DNA of 45,022 nt. Origin: Lachnospiraceae bacterium. GTDB taxonomy: Bacteria > Bacillota > Clostridia > Lachnospirales > Lachnospiraceae. A program made the translations under genes and the position numbers. The notes beneath the pieces were generated by a model that did no database searches, was not told where the DNA came from, and saw only the letters and a program-made list of their open reading frames with translations. The stretch spans positions 1 to 45,022 of the forward strand of contig WRAQ01000026.1 of the NCBI GenBank assembly GCA_009780115.1, in the 5' to 3' direction. Positions 24,522 to 33,075 of the stretch are shown in pieces (within the stretch, counting starts at the first letter, position 1; the number at the start of each line of letters is the position of its first letter).

Positions 24522-24595
24522 TGTACGCGAGAAGATTCGAACTCCCGACCTTCTGGTCCGTAGCCAGACGCTCTATCCAGCTGAGCTACGCGTAC
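24522..24595 (-). tRNA. tRNA-Arg (anticodon ACG)
   Basis: The minus strand folds into a standard cloverleaf. The acceptor stem GTACGCG pairs with CGCGTAC and has discriminator A. The D-loop region is TAGCTCAGCTGGATAGAGC. The anticodon stem TCTGG/CCAGA carries the loop CTACGGA, so the anticodon is ACG. The T-arm contains GTTCGAATC. The length is 74 bases and the CCA end is not encoded. ACG is normally read as ICG after deamination and decodes CGU, CGC and CGA. Confidence 0.95.
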
Positions 24596-24647
24596 AAATT
24601 CGTTGCTAAGTGCTTAGGATTAAGAATAAATACTTGCAACGAAATTA

Positions 24648-24676
24648 ATATTACAATAAGAAGACGGGTTTGTCAA
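24648..24676 (-). promoter_or_regulatory. Promoter of tRNA-Arg
   Basis: On the minus strand TTGACA (24671-24676), a 17-base spacer and TAATAT (24648-24653), just beyond the degV-family stop. A CGTTGC/GCAACG inverted repeat at 24601-24641 lies in the leader. Confidence 0.75.
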
Positions 24677-24679
24677 CTA

Positions 24680-25543
24680 CTATCTTGACTCGCCCATACA
24701 AAATAAGCCGATTACACCGGGGCCGGTATGGGAACCAATAATCGGGCCGGCAAAATTGACCATGAAATTCTGGATATTCAGGCGTTTCTCGATTTGTTCT
24801 TTCACATATTCAGTATCTTCGATACAATCACCATGAATAATAAAAACTTCTTCGGCTACTCCGCGGGCACCCTTTTCTTCCAAATAATCAATCAGGGCAT
24901 CCAAGGATTTTTTCCGGCCGCGGTTTTTGCCAAGCACGGCTAGTTTTCCTTCGTCATTGACATGTAACTGCGGTTTAACCGATACCATCGTCCCAACCAC
25001 TGCTGCCGCTTTACTAAGACGTCCGCCGCGATATAAATGGTTTAAATCATCAACTGTGATGGCATGTACGACTTTTAATTTGTTCCCGCTCACCCATTCG
25101 GCAACTTCATCAATACTTTTGCCTTGTTCTCTAAGGGTCACGGCTTTGTGGACAATTAATGCCTCGCCCATTGAAGCGCACAAGGTATCAATCACCACAA
25201 TCTTGCAGTCAGGATGTTCCGTCATCATTTCATTGGCGGCAATACATCCGCTGTTATAGGTACCGCTTAACCCTGATGAAAAAGCTAAATAGAGGATATT
25301 TTTGTCAGTTTGGTAAAATTCTTCAAATTTCGCCTTTGCTTCGTCGGGGTTAACCTGTGAGGTCGAGGGCATTTTTCCTTTACGCATTACGTTATAGAAA
25401 TCTTCGATTTCCAGTTCCTGCCCCTGGCCATAAATTTTATCCTCAATAATATAGCTTAGGTTAAGGCACCCTATCTGATGCTTTTCAAGATACTCCACCG
25501 GCAAATCGGCCGTACTGTCGGTTACAATTTTATATTGATACAT
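24680..25543 (-). CDS. DegV family fatty-acid-binding protein
   Basis: DegV proteins bind long-chain fatty acids, and some (FakB) present them to a fatty-acid kinase for phospholipid synthesis. The 287-residue length and the motifs KIVTDSTADLP (5-15), PSTSQVNP (about 59-66), FSSGLSGTY (about 88-96) and the C-terminal GPGVIGLFCMG are all standard. A GGAGGT site precedes the ATG. No fakA is in the window, so a FakB role is possible but not shown. It is monocistronic. Confidence 0.93.
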   Translation of the reverse strand: MYQYKIVTDSTADLPVEYLEKHQIGCLNLSYIIEDKIYGQGQELEIEDFYNVMRKGKMPSTSQVNPDEAKAKFEEFYQTDKNILYLAFSSGLSGTYNSGCIAANEMMTEHPDCKIVVIDTLCASMGEALIVHKAVTLREQGKSIDEVAEWVSGNKLKVVHAITVDDLNHLYRGGRLSKAAAVVGTMVSVKPQLHVNDEGKLAVLGKNRGRKKSLDALIDYLEEKGARGVAEEVFIIHGDCIEDTEYVKEQIEKRLNIQNFMVNFAGPIIGSHTGPGVIGLFCMGESR

Positions 25544-25581
25544 AATACCTCCGCTGTAAACTTTATTGTAATTCTTTTTCC

Positions 25582-25610
25582 ATCATACATTAATAAACAA
25601 AATAATGCAA
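25582..25610 (-). promoter_or_regulatory. Promoter of the DegV family gene
   Basis: On the minus strand TTGCAT (25605-25610), a 17-base spacer and TATGAT (25582-25587), about 40 bases before the start codon. Confidence 0.65.
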
Positions 25611-25690
25611 TCAGACATGTGAAAGCTGTCTGCGAAACAGAATTAGATTTTATTTATTTGCTTCCAATGGATGCAAACTTAGAAATTTCT

Positions 25691-26806
25691 TCACACTAGG
25701 GTCCTTGCATCAACATAATTGTAATCAAGTGCTTCGGCAACGCCTTTATTGGTGATTTCGCCCTTATAAGTATTAAGCCCGAGCCGCAGTTCCGCATCAT
25801 TATTGATAATATCTTTTATATCGGTTGATACAATCCGCTTAAGGTATTGAATCGTCATCCCGGTTAAAGCATAGGTCGATGTTTTTGAGACTGCTCCCGG
25901 CATATTTGCGACCGAATAATGGATAACCCCGTGTTTTTCGTAGGAAGGGTTTTCATGGGTAGTCACGCGGTCAATTGTTTCCACGCTACCGCCCTGGTCA
26001 ATGGCAACGTCAACAATAACTGAACCGGTTGGCATTGATTTGACCATTTCTTCGTTAACAAGGCAAGGGGCTTTGGCCCCGGGAATCAAAACCGCGCCGA
26101 TTAAAAGGTCGCACGTTTTGACTGCGGCGGCAATATTGTAGGTACTGCTCATCAAAGTCGTAATTTTTCCGCCGAAAATATCATCAAGGTACATCAGGCG
26201 TTTCCGTGATACATCAAAAACCGTAACCCGTGCGCCCATCCATGAAGCCATTTTCGCGGCATTGAGGCCAACGTTTCCGCCGCCGAGAATAACTACTTCG
26301 GCCGGGGCAACCCCCGGGACACCGCCCAATAACATGCCTTTGCCGCCGTTGTTTTTCTGGAGCAGGGCCGCCCCGATTTGGATTGACATCCGCCCGGCAA
26401 CCTCGCTCATCGGCGAAAGAAGCGGCAGGGAGCCGTCTTCGGTTTGGACTGTTTCATATGCAAAAGCAGTGATTCTTTTCTTTTTAAGAAATTCCGCTTG
26501 TTCTTTATCCGCCGCAAGATGTAAATATGTGTAAAGCATTTGCCCTTCACGGAAATAATCATATTCACATGGAATCGGTTCTTTTACTTTGACGATTATG
26601 TCCGCTTCATCAAATAACTTGGTTTTATCTTTGTAGATAACCGCTCCCGCCCTGATATAATCCTCATCAGAAATGTCACTGCCTAAGCCGGCACCGGTTT
26701 CGACAATAACTTTGTGGTTCATTTTCACCATTTCATAGACACCGTCTGTCACCATTCCGACACGGTTTTCATTGTTTTTTACCTCTTTTGGTACGCCGAT
26801 TATCAT
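25691..26806 (-). CDS. ald: Alanine dehydrogenase
   Basis: This 371-residue enzyme interconverts L-alanine with pyruvate and ammonia using NAD in the cytoplasm. Its N-terminus MIIGVPKEVKNNENRVG is diagnostic. The residues known to bind pyruvate in this family are in place: Arg15, Lys75 and His96. The NAD fold shows VILGGGNVGLNAA at about 172-184. It is monocistronic and ends 147 bases from the DegV family gene. The ribosome site is AAAGGGAT. Confidence 0.96.
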   Translation of the reverse strand: MIIGVPKEVKNNENRVGMVTDGVYEMVKMNHKVIVETGAGLGSDISDEDYIRAGAVIYKDKTKLFDEADIIVKVKEPIPCEYDYFREGQMLYTYLHLAADKEQAEFLKKKRITAFAYETVQTEDGSLPLLSPMSEVAGRMSIQIGAALLQKNNGGKGMLLGGVPGVAPAEVVILGGGNVGLNAAKMASWMGARVTVFDVSRKRLMYLDDIFGGKITTLMSSTYNIAAAVKTCDLLIGAVLIPGAKAPCLVNEEMVKSMPTGSVIVDVAIDQGGSVETIDRVTTHENPSYEKHGVIHYSVANMPGAVSKTSTYALTGMTIQYLKRIVSTDIKDIINNDAELRLGLNTYKGEITNKGVAEALDYNYVDARTLV

Positions 26807-26851
26807 ATTGGTATCCCTTTCTTTAAATCAGTTTTATTAAGAATTATATTT

Positions 26852-26881
26852 ATTTTACCTTAAATATATAATAATGCGCAA
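26852..26881 (-). promoter_or_regulatory. Possible ald promoter
   Basis: On the minus strand TTGCGC (26876-26881), an 18-base spacer and TAAAAT (26852-26857). The region is very AT-rich, so other choices exist. No terminator was found for the kinase cluster that ends at 26926, so read-through into ald cannot be excluded. Confidence 0.4.
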
Positions 26882-26925
26882 GAAAAAAATAAATTTGAAT
26901 GAAAAAAAATAATTCTTTCCCTGAT

Positions 26926-29900
26926 TTAACCCTTTGTCAGAAATTCATTTAGGGTGTCCATTATCTTGTCAAACTCAATCGGTTTTCCGAGATGTCCGTT
27001 CATTCCGGCGGCAAGGCATCTTTCGATATCTTCTTTAAATACATTAGCCGTCATTGCGATGATGGGGATATTTTTTGCTTTCGGGGTACCGAGGGCCCGG
27101 ATATTCCGGGTCGCATCATAACCGTTCATTATTGGCATTCTCAAGTCCATAAAGATAATATCGTATTTTTGGGGCCTGGCAGTAAACATATCCAAAGCTT
27201 CCCGGCCATTTTCGGCGCATTCGATAATTAACCCGCTGTCTTCCAAAAGGGTTAATAATACCATCCGGTTAGTCGCAACATCTTCAACCACTAATAAATG
27301 TTTATCTTTATACTTATTATTTCCGCTTTCATCCGGGCCGGCACCGTTCCGGTTATCTTCTTCGTTTGAAAACTTACCATTTTTCAAGACACTTACCAAA
27401 CTTAAGGTAAATATAAATTTTGCACCATTACCTTGCTCGGATTCAACCCACAACTGCCCGCCCATTTCTTTGACAATGCGTTTGGAAATAGCAAGCCCCA
27501 GGCCCGTCCCGCCGTATGTGCGGGTAGTTCCGCTTTCTGCCTGCTCGAAAGCATCAAATAATTTGAGCTGATGTTCAGGGGATACCTGGATTACGGCCAG
27601 GATTTTGCTAATCATTTCTGCAAAATCAAATTCAATATTCGATAATTCCATCTTGCCCGCTTCAATCTTTGCCATGTCAAGGATATCATTTATTACACCG
27701 AGCAAATGATTGGACGCATCTTCGATTTTGCCGAAGGAATAGTCTTTTTTTTCTACATCGGATGCTCTCTTTCCAATCGTCGTCATGCCAATAATAGCAT
27801 TCATTGGGGTGCGTATTTCGTGGCTCATATTTGATAAGAAATCGCTTTTTGCTTTGCTGGCTGCCTGTGCTTCATTTCTTGCATTAACCATTTCCGTGAT
27901 ATCAATTACATGTTGTAAATGGATAATTCTTCCGTCATACCATTTGATATAAGAATCCGAATGAAGGACTGACGTTCCAAATTCGGGGAAATGCTCTTCC
28001 CAGATGATAATTTTGTCCGGTTCTTTTTCGAGTTGGTAACATGGGCAAAATTCACACATTTTATCCAAATTTCTGCGGAAAACCTTATAACAATATTTTC
28101 CGATTGCTTCATTACCCTCGATACCAAACATTTTTTTCATATAGGTATTTACAAACAATATTTCGCCCGTATCGGGGACGGTTGCATATATTCCGGCATT
28201 GATACTGTTCAGTATATTTTCCATCGAAACAATGGAATTATTTTTTGCGATTGTTGCTTCAAGAATTTCATCCATCATTTTGGTTTGCTGTTTGGCAAAT
28301 TTCCGGCTTTTAAAATACATAATCATCAGTAAAGTAAGGGCGAAGGCAAACGCAACTTGAGCGCTTATCAGCCATGGCAGCCGTTCCTCGGCCACTTTTA
28401 CCCGGTAATCGTAAGTTTTGTCCGCCCATTGTTCGACAATCCGGCCGGTTTGGATTAACCTAAGTGTTTTGTCAATAATAGAAAGCAGAATGGTTTCATT
28501 TTTGTTAAAACCAAGTTTGATTTCCGAATACTGGTCAAAAATTAAATTTGTCTTGAAACCGGGCAATTCCTGATAATGGGTAAGCTGCATCAGCCTCTTT
28601 TGACCCGACATTACTAAATTCACTTCTCCGCGTTTCAAACCTTCAAAAGCAAGGTCCTGGGTATCATACCAAACGATATTCCGGTGATTCGGGAACCATT
28701 GATTAAATACATTAGCAAAAGAAGTGCCCCGGGCCAGGCCGACTTTTTCATTTGAAATATCGTTAATCACGATATTGCGGTAATCTGACTGCGATATCAA
28801 GGCAAAATGATCCTGATATAAAAGGACATCCGACCAAATAAAATGTTCCGCCCGTTCCTTGGTCCAGCCGATATGCGGGGCAAAAGCCGCCTCACCGCTG
28901 ATAAGCAACTCATTTATATCTGCCCACACCGCATTTTCATCGTGGGCAACCTCAAACTCCAACCCGGTAAAGGCAGAGATTATTTCCAACAGGTCAAAAA
29001 ATATCCCTTCCCATCGGTTATCCCGCAGGTCAAAAAAACTAAGCGGATAATTTGTATTGTGGGCGGCAACCGATACCGTACTTGCGCCGGCTAAGTAAGT
29101 TCGTTCCTCATCTGTAAGCTGGACAAATAGTTTGTATTTCAGATAATCCTGATAACCTTTGTCATATAAATAGTTTAAATAAGTACTTGCCCCGTTTAAT
29201 TGTGCTTTGGTTACAACCGAAATCAGCGGTTCCAGGGCCGGGTTTGCTGTCGCCATTGATACCGGGTTGAAAATAAGCGGGTAAAAGCATTCAATAATCA
29301 CGTCATCGTGCCCGACAAAAAGCGCATCATTATTCCCCGACATAATAAAAGCATCAGCATCCCCGTTTTTCAAAACCTGATATGCTTCAGCGGCATTGCT
29401 GACCCATACGGGTTTATAAGTACCCGGTTCGGTTACCGAAGCAACCGCAAGCTCGGCCGGGGTATTTGCGACAAATACATATCGCAGCGGGCGTTCTGTA
29501 ATTTGGCCGGGATCGCGCCCGTCCTTGAGCCGGAGGGTCACAAATTGCCGTTCGGCGATGATTTCGGTCATATAATATTTGTTAAGATGTTCTTCGGTAG
29601 TCATTACAATACCGCTGAAATCAATTTCATGTGAATCCAGCCGTTCAAGTAACAAATTCATTGGATAAATCTCAATTTGAAAAGGAATACCGAAAAGGCC
29701 GGAAAGCCATTCGCAGAATAATGCGGCATAACCGCCAATCTCACCATTGTCGTTTACGAAAGCCTCGGTGGAAAGAATCATTCCATATTTAAAGGTTTCG
29801 TACTCCCTCTTTAATGCTTCGATTGCGGTTATTTCCTGTTCCGTTATGCCGGGGATATCGCGAAATGATGCGAACGGGTTTTGGTCATAGGCTTGCCCCC

Positions 29901-29994
29901 GGTTATTGCCTTGCCGGGAACAAGCCGAAATACCGGGGATAAAAAACCCCATGATAAGAATTACTATTATAATTTGTTTTAATTTGGTACTCAT
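26926..29994 (-). CDS. Lipoprotein-type sensor hybrid kinase with paired binding-protein domains and a deleted ATPase domain
   Basis: In order, the 1022 residues hold: a lipoprotein signal with Cys25; two SBP_bac_3 binding domains (about 50-290 and 300-530); a transmembrane helix (about 543-562); a PAS domain (about 588-700) with a Cys-rich patch (Cys635, 647, 650 and 652); a HisKA with MSHEIRTP and phospho-acceptor His725; a shortened HATPase; and a receiver with Asp950. The HATPase has lost its N box and first G box: ISKILAVIQ at about 795-803 runs straight into [15 protein letters not shown], whereas [10 protein letters not shown] is kept. About 90 residues are missing in frame, so autophosphorylation is unlikely. 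It has no HPt. It lies 46 bases after the REC-REC gene and is paralogous to the 40758-44186 kinase. Confidence 0.9.
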   Translation of the reverse strand: MSTKLKQIIIVILIMGFFIPGISACSRQGNNRGQAYDQNPFASFRDIPGITEQEITAIEALKREYETFKYGMILSTEAFVNDNGEIGGYAALFCEWLSGLFGIPFQIEIYPMNLLLERLDSHEIDFSGIVMTTEEHLNKYYMTEIIAERQFVTLRLKDGRDPGQITERPLRYVFVANTPAELAVASVTEPGTYKPVWVSNAAEAYQVLKNGDADAFIMSGNNDALFVGHDDVIIECFYPLIFNPVSMATANPALEPLISVVTKAQLNGASTYLNYLYDKGYQDYLKYKLFVQLTDEERTYLAGASTVSVAAHNTNYPLSFFDLRDNRWEGIFFDLLEIISAFTGLEFEVAHDENAVWADINELLISGEAAFAPHIGWTKERAEHFIWSDVLLYQDHFALISQSDYRNIVINDISNEKVGLARGTSFANVFNQWFPNHRNIVWYDTQDLAFEGLKRGEVNLVMSGQKRLMQLTHYQELPGFKTNLIFDQYSEIKLGFNKNETILLSIIDKTLRLIQTGRIVEQWADKTYDYRVKVAEERLPWLISAQVAFAFALTLLMIMYFKSRKFAKQQTKMMDEILEATIAKNNSIVSMENILNSINAGIYATVPDTGEILFVNTYMKKMFGIEGNEAIGKYCYKVFRRNLDKMCEFCPCYQLEKEPDKIIIWEEHFPEFGTSVLHSDSYIKWYDGRIIHLQHVIDITEMVNARNEAQAASKAKSDFLSNMSHEIRTPMNAIIGMTTIGKRASDVEKKDYSFGKIEDASNHLLGVINDILDMAKIEAGKMELSNIEFDFAEMISKILAVIQVSPEHQLKLFDAFEQAESGTTRTYGGTGLGLAISKRIVKEMGGQLWVESEQGNGAKFIFTLSLVSVLKNGKFSNEEDNRNGAGPDESGNNKYKDKHLLVVEDVATNRMVLLTLLEDSGLIIECAENGREALDMFTARPQKYDIIFMDLRMPIMNGYDATRNIRALGTPKAKNIPIIAMTANVFKEDIERCLAAGMNGHLGKPIEFDKIMDTLNEFLTKG

Positions 29995-30040
29995 TATAGT
30001 TATCTCCTAAATTTTTCATATTTACTTACCCCATTTAAAA

Positions 30041-30829
30041 CTAACGCATCCGCCGCCGGACGATAAAAAATTTCAAGTGTTCTGCTACTTTTTCCTGCAA
30101 TATTAGTTTGTCAACCGGTTTTACCATAAAATCACAGGCCCCTTGATTGAATGCCACAAAAATCGTATCCATATCTCCTTCAGATGTCAAAAAGATAATC
30201 GGTGTTTCTTCGTATAACGAAATTCCGCGCACTACCGAAACAATATCAAACCCGCTTAACCCGGGCATATTACAGTCAAGGATAAATAAATCGGGAGTGA
30301 ATTTTTTAAGCAGCTCCGTTAATATTTTTTCTTCTTTTACTCCCGGTATCGTATATACGGTATAAGAATCACTTAATAAATAATTGAGTGACTGCAGTAT
30401 ACTTGGATCGTCGTCGATTGCAAGAATTATCGGTTTGATGGTATTATGCTTTCTAAAATCAAGGTGATATTCGATTGCATCAATCAAACCCGAATCCGAG
30501 TAAGGTTTGATAATAAAATCAACTGCCCCGAGTTTCATTGCTTTTAAAATGCTTTCCCGATCGTCCCGGGCTGACAATATCATCACCGGTATTTCACAGA
30601 AACGAGGGTTGGCCTTTAATTTTTCAAGAATCTCAAAACCATTTATTTCCGGCATATTTATATCAAGCAATATCAAATCAGGCTTGATATGCTCAAGAAG
30701 GTCATTTAATTCTTCGTAAGACCTTGCCGGGTAAATTTCATATTGTTTTTCCAGCCGGCTTTTTGCCGCCAGCAAATGAAAATTTATGTCATCAACATAG
30801 ATAATTTTTTTCTGGACAACTCCGTTCAA
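30041..30829 (-). CDS. Tandem receiver protein (REC-REC) without output domain
   Basis: This protein of about 262 residues has two receiver domains and nothing else. The first has IIYVDD, phospho-acceptor Asp56 in LILLDINMPEING, and Lys in IIKPYS. The second has LAIDDD, Asp185 in LFILDCNMPGLSG, and Lys in MVKPVD. I chose the TTG at 30829 because AAAGGAGG sits six bases before it, while the in-frame ATG at 30835 directly abuts that site with no spacing. Either start overlaps the end of the upstream kinase gene by about 40 bases. With no DNA-binding or enzymatic domain it probably serves as a phosphate sink, shuttle or protein-binding output of the surrounding kinases. Confidence 0.88.
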   Translation of the reverse strand: MNGVVQKKIIYVDDINFHLLAAKSRLEKQYEIYPARSYEELNDLLEHIKPDLILLDINMPEINGFEILEKLKANPRFCEIPVMILSARDDRESILKAMKLGAVDFIIKPYSDSGLIDAIEYHLDFRKHNTIKPIILAIDDDPSILQSLNYLLSDSYTVYTIPGVKEEKILTELLKKFTPDLFILDCNMPGLSGFDIVSVVRGISLYEETPIIFLTSEGDMDTIFVAFNQGACDFMVKPVDKLILQEKVAEHLKFFIVRRRMR

Positions 30830-33074
30830 AATCATCCTCCTTTTCTAAATCCGCAAGTTTTTCAATAATTTCTGCATAGTCCATCAGGTCAACTTTTTCC
30901 TGCAGCCATGATGCAAGCTCTTCGTCGGAAATATATTCATATTTTTCTATTTCAGCCATAACATTATTGATATCATTCATCATATAAGTCCCGCAAGCGT
31001 TATAAAGCTGCAATAATAAATCTTTATCCAGTTTATCCTTTTTCGGCAGCGAGTTTCTTGCTTTGATAGCTTTTAGCATTGCTTCAATATCATTGATAAT
31101 TTTCCATGTGCTTTCAATAAAAGCCGGGTTATAAACTTTTATGTAATCGAAGTCGCCGATAATCGCCGCTTTTTCAAGGTCGGCCGCCGTAGTCCCTATT
31201 TCATCGGCGTAGATATCCAGGCTCATACCTTTAATACTATGAACCCTTAGCCGGTAGTCAGCCAGATTAGCTTCATTTACCTCATCAATTGTACTTATCA
31301 AAGAACGGGCGCTTGAAGCGTATGAACGGATTATTTTTGTATAAATTTTTTCATCATCCTCATATTTTTCAAGGCCTTTAGCTATATTTAACCCGGATAT
31401 TTTTTCATTCTTTAGTTTCGGCCCGTTATTGGTGCTACTGGTTTTGTTTTGCAAACGGGCGGCTTCAATCGTCTCCGGCGGCTGCTTGTCACGGATGTAT
31501 TTTTTCAGGATAGAATCTAATTGCCTTATGTCAATCGGCTTAGAAATAAAAGCATCAAAACCGCTGGCTAAAAATACATCGGACTGGCCGGCCACCGCAT
31601 TGGCAGTCAATGCGACAATGGGACGGTTATATCCAAAATACCGGATTTGTTTTGTTACTTCGATTCCATCCATTTCCGGCATCATGTGATCCATAAAGAT
31701 AATATCATAGCTTTTTCCGGCGGTGACTTCTTCTATCGCCCTGCGCCCGCTTAAAGCCGTTTCAATCCACAGCTTGTAAGGCTTCATCAGCCGCTCGGCA
31801 ACAAACAGGTTCATTTTAACATCATCGACAACTAAAACTTTTCCGTACGGCATCGGCTCACGGATGAGTTTGTTGTTCTTTTTGTGTACCAAATCGCTTA
31901 GATGAAATTGTTTTAGTTTTTCGGTTACTTCTTTACATAGTACTTCATCATCGACCATCCCCTGCGGCAGGCGGACGGTAAACAATGAACCTTTACCCGG
32001 CTCACTTTCCACCTGGATAGTCCCGTTCATAAGATTGATCAGGCGCAAGGTAATAGACAGGCCAAGCCCTGTGCCTTCGACAGTACGGTTGGCGCTTTCA
32101 TTGAAACGGGAATATTCGTCAAACAAGCGGCCTAACTGTTCTTCGGTCATCCCCTGGCCGGTATCCCGCACACTAAATATTATTACTGCTTTATTTCTTT
32201 CCGGCTCTCTTTCGTAAGCAACCGACATTGTTACTTTCCCTTCATCCGTATATTTGAAAGCGTTGGAAAGTAAGTTATTTAATATCTGTTTGATACGAAG
32301 CTCATCGCCGATGAATTTTACCGGGATATTTTCGTTAAGGCAAAGTTCAAATTCAATCGGTTTTTCGCCGATTTTCATCATATTTAAATGCGAAGAGTCA
32401 TTGATTAGGTTTGCGACCCGGTATTCTGCCGGCATAATGTCCAGTTTACCTGCTTCTATTTTTGAAAAATCAAGTATATCGTTGATAATGCCAAGCAGCA
32501 TATCGCTTGAAGCATATATTTTGTCAAGCCCTTCCGCTACTTCACCGGATAGCTCTTCGTTTTGCAGCAATATATCGGTAATACCCATAATTGCGTTCAT
32601 TGGCGTACGTATTTCATGGCTCATATTCGCAAGAAATGAGGATTTTGATTGATTGGCTGCTTCGGCGGCGGCAGCGGCGTTTTTTAATTCACGCTGCAGG
32701 TTGATAATTTGAATTTGCAGCCACACCCGATGTTTAACTACCATCGCATCAAAAGGTTTCCGTATGTAATCAACCGCACCGGTAGCAAGCCCTTCGCGCT
32801 CGCTTTCATTATCATTGATACCCGTAATAAAAATAACCGGAATATTTTTTGTTTTCTCTGATTTTTTTAATTCGGTCAGGACATCAAAGCCGTTCATATC
32901 GGGCATGATGATATCAAGTAAAATAAGGTCAGGTAACGCTTCGCTCGCTTTTTCTAAAGCAGATGCCCCGTCTTTAAGCACAAAAATCTTGTATTCTGAA
33001 CTTAGGATACTGGTTAACTCATGAAGATTTGAAGCATCGTCATCAACAATAAGGATACTGTTCTTTTTTCTCAT
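30792..33074 (-). CDS. Cytoplasmic hybrid histidine kinase REC-HK-REC-HPt
   Basis: These 760 residues carry a receiver (Asp54 in LILLDIIMPDMNG), HisKA with His153 in MSHEIRTP, a complete HATPase ([31 protein letters not shown]), a second receiver (Asp462 in FMDHMMPEMDG) and an HPt (His612 in VHSIKGMS). A ~60-residue helical tail follows, of the kind shared by its neighbours. There is no membrane segment, so input must come as phosphate on the first receiver. The start lies one base after the preceding stop, with TAGGAG inside that gene. The receiver and HPt wording puts it in the same lineage as the 35217 and 37910 kinases. Confidence 0.93.
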   Translation of the reverse strand: MRKKNSILIVDDDASNLHELTSILSSEYKIFVLKDGASALEKASEALPDLILLDIIMPDMNGFDVLTELKKSEKTKNIPVIFITGINDNESEREGLATGAVDYIRKPFDAMVVKHRVWLQIQIINLQRELKNAAAAAEAANQSKSSFLANMSHEIRTPMNAIMGITDILLQNEELSGEVAEGLDKIYASSDMLLGIINDILDFSKIEAGKLDIMPAEYRVANLINDSSHLNMMKIGEKPIEFELCLNENIPVKFIGDELRIKQILNNLLSNAFKYTDEGKVTMSVAYEREPERNKAVIIFSVRDTGQGMTEEQLGRLFDEYSRFNESANRTVEGTGLGLSITLRLINLMNGTIQVESEPGKGSLFTVRLPQGMVDDEVLCKEVTEKLKQFHLSDLVHKKNNKLIREPMPYGKVLVVDDVKMNLFVAERLMKPYKLWIETALSGRRAIEEVTAGKSYDIIFMDHMMPEMDGIEVTKQIRYFGYNRPIVALTANAVAGQSDVFLASGFDAFISKPIDIRQLDSILKKYIRDKQPPETIEAARLQNKTSSTNNGPKLKNEKISGLNIAKGLEKYEDDEKIYTKIIRSYASSARSLISTIDEVNEANLADYRLRVHSIKGMSLDIYADEIGTTAADLEKAAIIGDFDYIKVYNPAFIESTWKIINDIEAMLKAIKARNSLPKKDKLDKDLLLQLYNACGTYMMNDINNVMAEIEKYEYISDEELASWLQEKVDLMDYAEIIEKLADLEKEDDFERSCPEKNYLC

Positions 33075-33075
33075 T

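Noticed and set aside
24522-24680. tRNA-Arg as an integration site for a mobile element
   Set aside because: No integrase, no second partial copy of the tRNA 3' end and no change in gene character on either side was seen in the window.
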